In this document: positions 56,211 to 64,000 of the stretch, one piece after another
How positions within the stretch are numbered: position 1 is the stretch's first letter
How the letters are laid out: each line of letters opens with the position of its first letter
Origin: Pseudoduganella violacea
Lineage (GTDB): Bacteria; Pseudomonadota; Gammaproteobacteria; Burkholderiales; Burkholderiaceae_D
Reading direction: 5' to 3'
DNA length: 64,000 bases
Assembly: GCF_014191875.1 (NCBI RefSeq)
Contig: NZ_JACHXD010000001.1
Span: 496,001 to 560,000 of the forward strand
Notes under the pieces: model-generated
Told to the model about the DNA's origin: nothing
The model's input: the letters and a program-made list of their open reading frames with translations, nothing else
Databases searched by the model: none
Made by a program: the position numbers and the translations under genes

Positions 56211-57050
56211 TTATTGCGGCCGCGCGTAGAAATCGAGGATTTCGCGCATGCCGCCGGCATACAGGCGGCGCGTGGCGGCCGCACCGATATTGCGTTCGTA
56301 GATGCGCAGGATGGTGCCGTCCTCCAGCATGGCGCGGATGGTCTGGGCATAGGCGTTGCGCACATCGGAGGAGAGGTTGTGCTGCGACAGATACAGTCCG
56401 GCCAGCTGGCGCGGCGATTCGGGCATGGTCAGCGCGCGCACCTGGGCGGCGATGCCGAGCCGGCTCAGATGCCACATAGAGATGACGGGTGGCGCCAGCG
56501 TGCCGTCGGCGCGGTTGGCGGCGATCTTGCGGAACACCACGTCGAAGTCGGGCACGTATTCGATGCGGCCGGCCTGCGCCAGCTTGTCGAGCAGGATGGC
56601 GACGTCGGCGCTGTAGACCATGCCGCGCACCACGTTCAGGCGCGCATCGCTGCGTTCGACAAAGTCGCTCAGGCTGGTGAAGCTGCCGGCCACGCGTGTC
56701 GACAGCAGCAGCTCGAACTGGGTGTAGACATAGGGGACGAACTGGCCGGTGCGGTCGCGCTCGGACGAACGTACCGAGCTGACAGTCATGTCGATGCGGT
56801 CGTTTTCAAGCTGGGCAAACAGGCGGCTGCGCGGGAACCAGGCGAACTTCATGGTGCAGCGGGTGCGGCGGCCGACTTCGCGCATCACTTCCACGCCGGC
56901 GCCGCGCAATTCGCCGTCCTGCTGGTAGGAGGAATAGCCTAAATCGCTGATGCCGACCACCGTGCGTTCGGGGCAAAGAATTGGAGCCGCGCCTGCGGTG
57001 CAGGTGATGCTGGCAGCCAGTAATCCGATGAGGAAGGAACGCAAGCCCAT
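56211..57050 (-). CDS. Periplasmic amino-acid-binding-like protein
   Basis: A 279-residue protein with a signal peptide (LRSFLIGLLAASITCTAGAA) and a type II periplasmic-binding fold (VVGISDLGYSSYQQDGELRGAGVEVMREVG, then RIDMTVSSVRSSERDR). It resembles the substrate-binding domain family 3 used by polar amino-acid ABC systems, but no permease gene is adjacent, so it may be a stand-alone sensor-type binding protein. ATG at 57050 is chosen over a longer reading from 57224. Confidence 0.75.
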   Translation of the reverse strand: MGLRSFLIGLLAASITCTAGAAPILCPERTVVGISDLGYSSYQQDGELRGAGVEVMREVGRRTRCTMKFAWFPRSRLFAQLENDRIDMTVSSVRSSERDRTGQFVPYVYTQFELLLSTRVAGSFTSLSDFVERSDARLNVVRGMVYSADVAILLDKLAQAGRIEYVPDFDVVFRKIAANRADGTLAPPVISMWHLSRLGIAAQVRALTMPESPRQLAGLYLSQHNLSSDVRNAYAQTIRAMLEDGTILRIYERNIGAAATRRLYAGGMREILDFYARPQ

Positions 57051-57132
57051 GTAACGGAAGTTGGTGGTCGAAACACTGCGCGCAGTGTACCACCGCCTTC
57101 CGTGCCGGGCTAGCGGCTTGGGCGCTGCGCGT

Positions 57133-58899
57133 TTAGAACTCTTCCCATTCGTCGTTGGCCGTGCTGGCGGGAGCTTTGGCCGGCTTGGATGCGGTAGCCG
57201 TGCGCGCCGGCGCTGCGGCGGCATCCCGGGCTGGCGCCGGCGTAGGCCTGGCCGCGGCCGGGCGCGTGCCGCGGCCGGGCAGGCTGACCGGCTTGGCGGC
57301 GGGGCGGATCGGCGGCCGGTCCATGGCGCGCTGCACGGGCACGATGGTGCGGCTGTCGCTGAGGCGGAATACCGCCACCGCTTCCGACAGGCGCACCGCC
57401 TGCTCCTGCATGCTGCCCGCCGCCGCCGCCGCCTGTTCCACCAGGGCGGCGTTCTGCTGGGTGGTGGTGTCCATCTCGGTGATGGCGACGTTGACCTGTT
57501 CGATGCCCTGGCTTTGCTCCTGGCTGGCCATGGTGATCTCGTTCATGATGTCGGCCACCTGCTGCACCGAATTGACGATCTGCTGCATGGTGGCGCCGGC
57601 ATCGTCCACCAGGCGGCCGCCCGCGTCCACCTTCTGCACCGAATCGTCGATCAGCGCCTTGATTTCCTTGGCGGCGCTGGCCGAACGCTGCGCCAGGTTG
57701 CGTACTTCGGACGCCACCACGGCGAAGCCGCGTCCCTGCTCGCCGGCGCGCGCCGCTTCCACCGCCGCGTTCAGGGCCAGGATATTGGTCTGGAAGGCGA
57801 TGCCGTCGATGACGCCGATGATGTCCACGATCTTGCTGGAGCTTTCCTTGATCGAACCCATGGTGTTGACCACTTCGCCCACCACCTGGCCGCCGCGCTG
57901 GGCGAATTCGGCGGCGGATACCACCAGCTGGTTGGCCTGGCGCGCGTTGTCGGCATTCTGCTTGACGGTCGATGTCAGTTGCTCCATCGAGGAGGCGGTT
58001 TCCTCCAGGCTGGAGGCTTGCTGTTCGGTGCGCGAGGACAGATCCAGATTGCCGGCCGCGATCTCGGCCGAGGCGGTGGTGATGGTGTCGCTGCTGCTGC
58101 GCACCGCGCCCACGGTGCGGGTCAGCGAGTCGACCATCTCCTTCAGGGCGTTCAGCAGGCGGCCCGTTTCATCCTTGCGCGTGACGGAGATATGCGCGCT
58201 CAGGTCGCCGCGCGCCACGGTTTCGGCCAGGTCCACCGCCTCGTTGATCGGCACCGTCACCGAGCGCGTGATCAGATAGCCGCCAACGGCCGAGAGCAGG
58301 GTGGCCAGCACCAGCATGCTGATCATCATGACGGTGGCATCATGGGCCGCCGCAGCTGCGGCCTGGCCGTCCTCCGCCATCAACTGGCTCTGGTATTTGA
58401 GGATGGTGTCCAGGCGCTGGAAATACGCCGTCTGCGCCGGTATCACTTCCTTGAACAGATACTGGATGGCGCCATCGCGGTTGCCGTCCGTATGCAGCTT
58501 GGTCGCCTGGTCGCGTTTTTCCGCATACACGGCGTAGTCGGCGCGCTGCTCCGCGAACAGCTTTTTGGCTTCCGGCCGCACCAGGAGTTTTTCCAGCTTG
58601 TTGGCCGCTTCCGCGCCGACGCGTTCGGCCTCCGTCATGCTCTCGAGGAAGCTGCGCGAGCTGCCGTTATCGTGGGCCAGCATGGCGTTGCGCAGCGCCT
58701 GCGCGCCACGGTTGGAATAGCTGCGCATATCGTTGGTCAGCGTGACCTTGACGTAGCGGTCGTTGACGATGCGGTCGGTGAGCGAACTGGTATGGTAGAT
58801 GCTGGTCAGACCGCTGAAGGACATGATCAGCATGATCACGATGGTCAGCGCGAAGCCGATCGCGAGGCGGGCGCCGATTTTCATATTGGACAGGTTCAC
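57133..58899 (-). CDS. Methyl-accepting chemotaxis protein
   Basis: A 588-residue chemoreceptor. It has an N-terminal membrane helix, a four-helix periplasmic domain (about 33-190; Tar-like), a second membrane helix near 190-210, a HAMP domain and a cytoplasmic signalling hairpin whose tip reads [21 protein letters not shown]. Potential methylation helices flank it. A long Pro/Ala linker ends in EWEEF, an xWxxF pentapeptide of the kind that tethers CheR/CheB in Tsr. No che genes are adjacent. The ligand is unknown. Confidence 0.93.
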   Translation of the reverse strand: MNLSNMKIGARLAIGFALTIVIMLIMSFSGLTSIYHTSSLTDRIVNDRYVKVTLTNDMRSYSNRGAQALRNAMLAHDNGSSRSFLESMTEAERVGAEAANKLEKLLVRPEAKKLFAEQRADYAVYAEKRDQATKLHTDGNRDGAIQYLFKEVIPAQTAYFQRLDTILKYQSQLMAEDGQAAAAAAHDATVMMISMLVLATLLSAVGGYLITRSVTVPINEAVDLAETVARGDLSAHISVTRKDETGRLLNALKEMVDSLTRTVGAVRSSSDTITTASAEIAAGNLDLSSRTEQQASSLEETASSMEQLTSTVKQNADNARQANQLVVSAAEFAQRGGQVVGEVVNTMGSIKESSSKIVDIIGVIDGIAFQTNILALNAAVEAARAGEQGRGFAVVASEVRNLAQRSASAAKEIKALIDDSVQKVDAGGRLVDDAGATMQQIVNSVQQVADIMNEITMASQEQSQGIEQVNVAITEMDTTTQQNAALVEQAAAAAGSMQEQAVRLSEAVAVFRLSDSRTIVPVQRAMDRPPIRPAAKPVSLPGRGTRPAAARPTPAPARDAAAAPARTATASKPAKAPASTANDEWEEF

Positions 58900-58926
58900 A
58901 AAACCTCCCGTTTGCAGTGGTGGTGA

Positions 58927-60015
58927 TTAAAAACTGTGACGGATGCCGGTTGCCGCACTGGTTGCGCGCGGCTTGCCGCTCACCCTGTCGGTCATGGCCA
59001 GCACATACAGCTCGCTGCGTTTCGAGGCTGGATACAGATAGCCGAGGGTGGCCGTGGCGCGCGTGCGTTCGGGACCGAACAGGCTGCCGTCGCGGCGCGT
59101 ATTGGCATAGCCGAACAGCACCGATCCCGGCCCCTGGCGCGAACTCAGTCCAACGCTGGCGACGCGGTCGTTCATGTGCAGGCCGGTGGGCGTGTTGTTG
59201 AAGGTGCGCTGGAACGTGGCGTACAGCTTGACGGCCGCGAAGTCATAGGCGATGCCGCCGAAATAGGCGCGCTGGTTGTCGACGGCCGCGTAGTTGATGG
59301 GCGCGCGCATGGCGTCGATGATGGGATTGCCCTGGTTCGGATTGCTCTCCCGCACGCGGTGCACGAAAGCGGTCAAGGCCAGCGGCCCGCGCGCATAAAA
59401 GACATTGGCCGCGATATTGTTCATGCCCGCCAGCCCCTGGCGCTCGCCGGGCTGGAAATGCACGCTGGCCTTCAAGCCGTTCACTTCCGGCGTGGTGTAG
59501 GCGATCTGGTTGCTCCAGCCGCTGTCGCCGGCGCTGCTGGGCGTCCAGTTGCGCGCGCCCGCCGGGCCGGACGGGATGTACGAGTGCAGCATCAGCGGCG
59601 AAAACGTGAAGGAATTGCCGAAGGGGTTGAACTGCACATTCGACAGGAAGTTGGGGGCGGCGGCGCGGCCGAACATCAGGCGGCCGAACGGCCCGGCCAG
59701 GGCCACATTGGCGTCGCGCGAAAACATGGGGTCGCCGGCGAAGCGTCCCGAGGCGCCGGTATCGACCAGGAAGGAGCCGGTCAGCGCGAATTCGGCGCGC
59801 AGGCCGCCACCCAGCTCTTCGCGGCCCTTGAAGCCGAAGTAGGACGTCGTCATGCCGCCGCTGCCGACCACGTTGCGGCGGGTAGCGTCGCCGCTATTGC
59901 GCAGCGTGCCGACATACGCATCGATCACGCCCATCACCGTGACCTGGGTCTGGCCCAGAGCCGGAACAGCGAGGGTGCAAAACGAGCATACGGCCAGCAG
60001 GAAAAGACGCGTCAT
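58927..60015 (-). CDS. General bacterial porin
   Basis: A 362-residue outer-membrane porin of the Gram-negative (Burkholderia OpcP-like) family. After a signal peptide (LFLLAVCSFCTLAVPALGQ) it has TVMGVIDAYVGTL and SYFGFKGREELGGGLRAEF, typical of the first strands, and it ends in HSF with the terminal phenylalanine that the BAM complex needs. ATG at 60015 is chosen over 60297. It is transcribed away from dinB with 150 bp between them. The chemoreceptor lies 27 bp downstream. Confidence 0.88.
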   Translation of the reverse strand: MTRLFLLAVCSFCTLAVPALGQTQVTVMGVIDAYVGTLRNSGDATRRNVVGSGGMTTSYFGFKGREELGGGLRAEFALTGSFLVDTGASGRFAGDPMFSRDANVALAGPFGRLMFGRAAAPNFLSNVQFNPFGNSFTFSPLMLHSYIPSGPAGARNWTPSSAGDSGWSNQIAYTTPEVNGLKASVHFQPGERQGLAGMNNIAANVFYARGPLALTAFVHRVRESNPNQGNPIIDAMRAPINYAAVDNQRAYFGGIAYDFAAVKLYATFQRTFNNTPTGLHMNDRVASVGLSSRQGPGSVLFGYANTRRDGSLFGPERTRATATLGYLYPASKRSELYVLAMTDRVSGKPRATSAATGIRHSF

Positions 60016-60127
60016 AGCTGCTCCGGGAGGAGTGGGCGAGTTACGATAGTAACCCTGTTTGCCGCCGATCCAACGCCAAAACCGGCGCTTGTTGCACAAA
60101 TGTGCAATCGGCCACATCCTTGATATA

Positions 60128-60143
60128 CTGTATGCATTCACAG
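60128..60143 (+). promoter_or_regulatory. LexA (SOS) box before dinB
   Basis: CTGT-ATGCATTC-ACAG matches the LexA consensus CTGT-N8-ACAG perfectly and lies 22 bp before the dinB ATG, so the gene is probably SOS-induced. Confidence 0.9.
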
Positions 60144-60165
60144 TGTCCGGATTCCGCCTTTGACC

Positions 60166-61320
60166 ATGCCCGCCGCGCGCCGCATTGCCCATCTCGACAT
60201 GGACGCTTTCTACGCGTCGGTGGAGCTGTTGCGCTATCCCGAGCTGCGCGGCCGGCCGGTGGTGATCGGCGGCGGCTCCACGGCGCAGCCGCGCCAACTG
60301 GCCGACGGCACGCGCCAGTTCGCCCTGCTGCGCGATTATGTGGGACGCGGCGTGGTCACCACCTCGACCTACGAGGCGCGCGCCCTCGGCGTGTTTTCCG
60401 CGATGGGCATGATGAAGGCGGCGGCGCTGGCGCCCGAGGCGGTGCTGCTGCCCACCGACTTCGATTCCTACCGCCGCCTGTCGCGCCAGTTCAAGGCTGC
60501 CGTGGCCAGCATCGCGCCGCAGATCGAAGACCGCGGCATCGATGAAATCTATCTCGATCTGAGCGAGGTGGCGGGCGAAACGCGGGCGCTGGCACAGCGC
60601 ATCAAGCAGGCGGTGAAGGATGCCACCGGCCTATCCTGCTCCATCGGCATCGCGCCCAACAAGCTGCTGGCGAAAATCTGCTCGGACCTGGAAAAGCCGA
60701 ACGGGCTGACCATCGTTTCGCATGACGATGTGCCGGCCCGCATCTGGCCTCTGCCGGTACGCAAGATCAATGGCATCGGCCCCAAGGCCAGCGAAAGGCT
60801 GGCCATGCTGGGCATCGAAACCGTGGCCCAGCTGGCCGCCGCCGAGGCGCATCTGCTGCAGGAGCATTTCGGCCTGAATTACGCCGAGTGGCTGCGGCGC
60901 GTCGCCCATGGGTTGGACGAGCGTCCGGTCGTCACCAGTTCGGAGCCGAAGACCATCAGCCGCGAAACCACCTTCGAACGCGATCTGCATGCGAAGCAGG
61001 ACCGTGCCGCGCTGTCCGGGATTTTCACCGACCTGTGCACGCGGCTGGCCGCCGACCTGCTGCGCAAGCGCTGCATCGGCCGCACGGTGGGCATCAAGCT
61101 GCGCTACGCCGATTTCCGCACCGTGACGCGCGATGTGACGCTGCCGCATGCCACCGCCGATGCCGCCGCGATCCGGCGCGCCGCCGGCGAGTGTCTGCGC
61201 CGGGTGCCGCTGGAGCAGCGCCTGCGTCTGCTGGGCGTGCGCGTGAGCGCCTTGAGCAGCATGGACGAGGCGGCGGCGCAGCGCGCCGCCGTGCAGGGCG
61301 AGCTGTTCGCCAGCCTGTAA
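60166..61320 (+). CDS. dinB: DinB, DNA polymerase IV
   Basis: A 384-residue Y-family translesion polymerase. The catalytic acids are in HLDMDAFYASVE near residue 8 and DRGIDEIYLDLSEV near 120. The fingers have STYEARALGV near 65, the thumb HhH contains INGIGPKASERLAML near 205, and the little-finger domain follows. The end (QGELFASL) resembles the beta-clamp-binding motif QxxLF. ATG at 60166 is used; a TTG at 60160 is in frame. A LexA box precedes it. Confidence 0.94.
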   Translation: MPAARRIAHLDMDAFYASVELLRYPELRGRPVVIGGGSTAQPRQLADGTRQFALLRDYVGRGVVTTSTYEARALGVFSAMGMMKAAALAPEAVLLPTDFDSYRRLSRQFKAAVASIAPQIEDRGIDEIYLDLSEVAGETRALAQRIKQAVKDATGLSCSIGIAPNKLLAKICSDLEKPNGLTIVSHDDVPARIWPLPVRKINGIGPKASERLAMLGIETVAQLAAAEAHLLQEHFGLNYAEWLRRVAHGLDERPVVTSSEPKTISRETTFERDLHAKQDRAALSGIFTDLCTRLAADLLRKRCIGRTVGIKLRYADFRTVTRDVTLPHATADAAAIRRAAGECLRRVPLEQRLRLLGVRVSALSSMDEAAAQRAAVQGELFASL

Positions 61321-61412
61321 AAATCGGTAACAAATACTTGCTATTTTGGCTTGCAAATCATGCATAATGCCTGCGCGAGCCGGCGTGGACCGGCTGCACC
61401 ACGGGAAGACGA

Positions 61413-62072
61413 ATGCACTGGAATACTGACGACGCCAGGACCGCGCGCAATTGGCCCTGGCTGGGCGCGATCGCCCTGTTGCACCTCGCGGCCTTGCTGG
61501 CCTGGCGCCCCGCCATGCGGCTGCGCGCGCCGGATACGGTGGTCTGGGCCCAGCCCCTGACCCTGCGCTGGTTGACGCCGCCCGCCCATCCGCCCGAGCG
61601 TCCGCGCCCGTCGCCAGCACCGTCGCCGGCGCGGCCGGCCGCCGCGCCGCGCATGCCCTCCGCCGCCCCTGCCGAGGCGGCGCCGGCCGCCCATCCGCCG
61701 CCGCAAGCGATCACCCAACCCGCGCCGCAGGAAGAGCCGGCCGTGGCGCTGCCCGCCGATCCCTTCGCCCAGCCCGCGCCGCCGGCCGCCACCCTGGCCG
61801 AACGCGCGCGCCGCGCCGCCGCCGGCATCGACAAGCAACTGCGCAAGGAAAGCTTGAACGAGGCCGACCGCGCGCCACCGCAGGAGCCGGAATTGGCGCG
61901 CAAGATCGCCGAAGCGTACAAGGAGCGCAGCTTCGGCATCGTGTGGGAAAAGCGCTTTCCGAACGGCGAGGTGCTGGCCAAGATACGCACGCCGATCTAC
62001 AGCTACTGCATCCGTCTGAAGCGACGCTACGACGGCACCGAGCAGACATTTATCGTGACGTGCCCAAACTAG
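61413..62072 (+). CDS. Pro/Ala-rich single-span protein of unknown function
   Basis: A 219-residue protein with one N-terminal membrane helix (WLGAIALLHLAALLAW), a long Pro/Ala linker over residues 50-130 (TonB-like in composition), and a small C-terminal domain (RKIAEAYKERSFGIVWEKRFPNGEVLAKIRT-type region with CIRLKRRYDG). The C-terminal part has two cysteines and may be a periplasmic fold. Neither TonB box nor ExbBD neighbours are seen. Confidence 0.6.
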   Translation: MHWNTDDARTARNWPWLGAIALLHLAALLAWRPAMRLRAPDTVVWAQPLTLRWLTPPAHPPERPRPSPAPSPARPAAAPRMPSAAPAEAAPAAHPPPQAITQPAPQEEPAVALPADPFAQPAPPAATLAERARRAAAGIDKQLRKESLNEADRAPPQEPELARKIAEAYKERSFGIVWEKRFPNGEVLAKIRTPIYSYCIRLKRRYDGTEQTFIVTCPN

Positions 62073-62126
62073 GCCATGTAAAATGTCGATCCCCAAGGAT
62101 TAAGATCAACAAGGCAAGCAAAACTT

Positions 62127-63023
62127 ATGTGGTTTAAGAATCTACAGATTTATCGTCTGCCCGCTCCGTGGGCTTACACTCCCGAACAACTCGAAGAAGC
62201 ACTCCGTCCGCATGCGTTCACGCCGGCCAGCAGCAATGAGCTGATGCGCCAGGGCTGGGATACGCCGCGTCCGAACGGCGGCCTGGTTCACGTGGTCAAC
62301 AAGCAGATGCTGATCCTGCTCGGCACCGAGAAGAAGCTGCTGCCGTCCACCGTGATCAACCAGGTGGCCAAGGCGCGCGCCGCCGAGATGGAAGAACAAC
62401 AAGGTTTCGCTCCTGGCAAGAAAGCCATGAAGGAACTGAAAGAACGCGTGGCCGACGAATTGCTGCCGCGCGCCTTCACCATCCGCAGCAATGTGTGGAC
62501 CTGGATCGACCCGGTCAACGGCTGGCTGGTGGTCGATGCTGCCAGCCCGGCCAAGGCCGATGACGTCATCAAGCTGCTGCTCAAAGCCGTCGACCGCATG
62601 CCGCTGGAAAGCCTGCGCGTGCAGCGTTCCCCGGTGGGCGTGATGACCGCCTGGCTGCAGGACGACGAGGCGCCGGCCGGCTTCACCATCGATATGGATA
62701 CCGAACTGCGCGCCACCGGCGAGAGCAAGGCGGCGGTGCGCTATGTGCGCCACTCGCTGGAACCGGAAGAGGTGCGCCGCCACATCGCGGCCGGCAAGCA
62801 GTGCACCCGCCTGGCCATGACCTGGGACAGCAAGATTTCCTTCGTGCTCACCGAGTCGCTGGCGATCAAGGGCGTGAAACCGCTCGACGTCATCAAGGAA
62901 AACGAATCGTCCACCCGCAACGACGAAGAACGCTTCGACGGCGACTTCATGCTGATGACCGGTGAGCTGAGCAAGCTGATGGCCGACGTGGTCGAAGCGC
63001 TGGGCGGCGAAGCGACGGCCTGA
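62127..63023 (+). CDS. rdgC: RdgC, recombination-associated protein
   Basis: A 298-residue ring-forming DNA-binding protein that competes with RecA on duplex DNA. It starts [15 protein letters not shown], has [15 protein letters not shown] near 42, and near 145-160 has [11 protein letters not shown], all typical of RdgC. With dinB 0.8 kb upstream, priA and rep, the window holds several recombination-restart genes. A terminator follows. Confidence 0.95.
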   Translation: MWFKNLQIYRLPAPWAYTPEQLEEALRPHAFTPASSNELMRQGWDTPRPNGGLVHVVNKQMLILLGTEKKLLPSTVINQVAKARAAEMEEQQGFAPGKKAMKELKERVADELLPRAFTIRSNVWTWIDPVNGWLVVDAASPAKADDVIKLLLKAVDRMPLESLRVQRSPVGVMTAWLQDDEAPAGFTIDMDTELRATGESKAAVRYVRHSLEPEEVRRHIAAGKQCTRLAMTWDSKISFVLTESLAIKGVKPLDVIKENESSTRNDEERFDGDFMLMTGELSKLMADVVEALGGEATA

Positions 63024-63047
63024 TTCCGGCCGCCGGCTTTCCCTGAG

Positions 63048-63075
63048 CAGGCCCGCCATGCGGGCCTGTTTGCTT
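63048..63075. terminator. Terminator between rdgC and the leftward methyltransferase
   Basis: CAGGCCCGC-CAT-GCGGGCCTG with TTTGCTT after it is a 9-bp stem. It ends inside the last bases of the convergent gene and may serve both strands. Confidence 0.8.
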
Positions 63076-64000
63076 ATCGGGCCACGCCCAGCGCCTTGAA
63101 GATGGGCAGCAGGAATTCGCCGAACTTGCCGGCGCGCCGTTCCAGCTCCGCCAACTGCTCCTGGTCGGAATCGATCACCTTGCCCTCGATGATGATGCGC
63201 TGCCCCAGGCTTTGCAGAATGCCGTTGGCGAAACGCGCCCAGTCTTGCGGCAGGCGCTGGCCATCCTGGCGCGCCAGCAGGAAGAGCTGGTGGAAGCGAT
63301 CGGCCGTGACGGCGCTGCCGGTAACCGGCGAAGCCAGGGCGCCCTGTTCCAGGCCTTCCGCAGACAGCTGGCAGAGCTTGCGGTTCAGCTTATCGGTCAG
63401 CGGCTGGGCGCGCGCGATGGTTTCCTCGTCCTGCACCGGCTGCACCTGCAAGGTCCCGGCCAGAATGAACAACGCCTGGATGACTTCACCCTGCGTCACG
63501 CCCTGCGCTTCGCAGTTGCGCGCGATCTGCTCCACGCTCTTGGGCTGGTAGTCGGCCAGGCAATCGATCACCGGACGGTAGACCCGCTCGTGCAGTTCGA
63601 CTTCGCCGCGCGCGGTGCTGGCCTTCAGCGTCAGAAGATGGCGCGGAATAGTCAGGATCATGCGCTGCGCCAGCCATTTTTCACGGCGCGCCTGCAGGCT
63701 GAGGCGGCGTGCGCCGTGCACCCAGTAGTCGCGGCGGAAAGTCTGGTTGACAAGGAAATCGCGCACGGTTTGCCGTAATGAGGGGTCTTCGATTTCATCC
63801 AGAATTTTGGACTGCTCGGGGCTGAAATTGGCGACGTCGATATGGTCCAGATAGTGGGCGGAGCAGGCGAAATTCAGCTTGGCCGGTTCCAGCCATTTCG
63901 TCATCGACGAGAAAGACATGGGCAGCCAGTCGCGGTTGAAATACTCATGCGCCAGATAACTGCGATCCAATTTTTTCATGCTCTCGATCTTGGCTGCGAT
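63074..64000 (-). CDS. SAM methyltransferase with regulatory domain (C-terminal part)
   Basis: The minus-strand frame is open to the right edge, so the 5' end lies outside the window. An ATG at 63979 is internal to the frame and need not be the start. The visible part (about 308 residues) matches the methyltransferase regulatory region (PKMT_2nd, MethyTransf_Reg) after the catalytic domain: YLAHEYFNRDWLPMSFSSM, FACSAHYLDHID and IEDPSLRQTVRDFLVNQTFRRDYW. The SAM-binding domain should lie off the edge. Substrate unknown. Confidence 0.75.
   Translation of the reverse strand: MAAKIESMKKLDRSYLAHEYFNRDWLPMSFSSMTKWLEPAKLNFACSAHYLDHIDVANFSPEQSKILDEIEDPSLRQTVRDFLVNQTFRRDYWVHGARRLSLQARREKWLAQRMILTIPRHLLTLKASTARGEVELHERVYRPVIDCLADYQPKSVEQIARNCEAQGVTQGEVIQALFILAGTLQVQPVQDEETIARAQPLTDKLNRKLCQLSAEGLEQGALASPVTGSAVTADRFHQLFLLARQDGQRLPQDWARFANGILQSLGQRIIIEGKVIDSDQEQLAELERRAGKFGEFLLPIFKALGVAR

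Overview
The window is chromosomal DNA from a GC-rich Gram-negative bacterium, most likely a betaproteobacterium of the Oxalobacteraceae (Massilia, Duganella or Janthinobacterium type). The reasons are the compact murA-his-tatABC cluster, the short regulatory-type HisG, the hemE-priA pair, the conserved small Burkholderiales proteins and the dispersed palindromes built around TGGTGCCTGACACCA. No rRNA, prophage, insertion sequence or CRISPR array was found.

Layout. 1-10587 is one long rightward cluster: the end of murA, then hisG, hisD, an orphan adenine DNA methyltransferase, hisC, hisB, hisH, hisA, hisF, hisI, hisE, a HIT hydrolase and tatABC. Many neighbours overlap by ATGA. 10590-19670 runs leftward: a coiled-coil membrane protein, a DUF885 peptidase, a PH-like membrane protein, a very large SNF2 helicase and an S9 peptidase. 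19781-23609 holds hemE and priA. The roughly 700 bp between them is AT-rich and carries eight DnaA-box-like sequences in two modules of identical geometry; it is a candidate replication origin or DnaA-control locus. 23606-33499 is mixed: an ArgP/IciA-type regulator, a lipoamide-dehydrogenase-like flavoprotein, a degenerate HD-GYP protein, rep helicase, slyX, acpH, a ParE-type toxin-antitoxin pair and a TMEM175 channel. 33609-37990 is a tandem pair of exported M3 peptidases. 39184-46104 holds YgiQ, a seven-bladed RCC1 lipoprotein and a large periplasmic-sensing GGDEF/EAL protein. 46813-49021 is ahpC-ahpF behind an OxyR-like site, followed by tRNA-Asp and tRNA-Val on the minus strand. 49635-56210 holds oligopeptidase B, an MFS transporter with a broken glycerate kinase, and an NTF2-like protein with an XRE regulator and a perfect palindromic operator. 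56211-64000 holds a periplasmic binding protein, a chemoreceptor, a porin, dinB behind a perfect LexA box, rdgC and a partial methyltransferase.

How the genes work together. The first 9 kb gives nearly all of histidine biosynthesis except hisZ and the histidinol-phosphate phosphatase. DNA maintenance genes recur (priA, rep, dinB, rdgC, SNF2 helicase, orphan methyltransferase). Five exported or cytoplasmic peptidases suggest a proteolytic, peptide-using lifestyle. The most interesting features are the duplicated DnaA-box modules beside hemE, a 10-bp-phased heptamer array before an unknown gene at 30.6 kb, the orphan methyltransferase inside the his operon, the internally deleted glycerate kinase, and a family of 3'-end palindromes.
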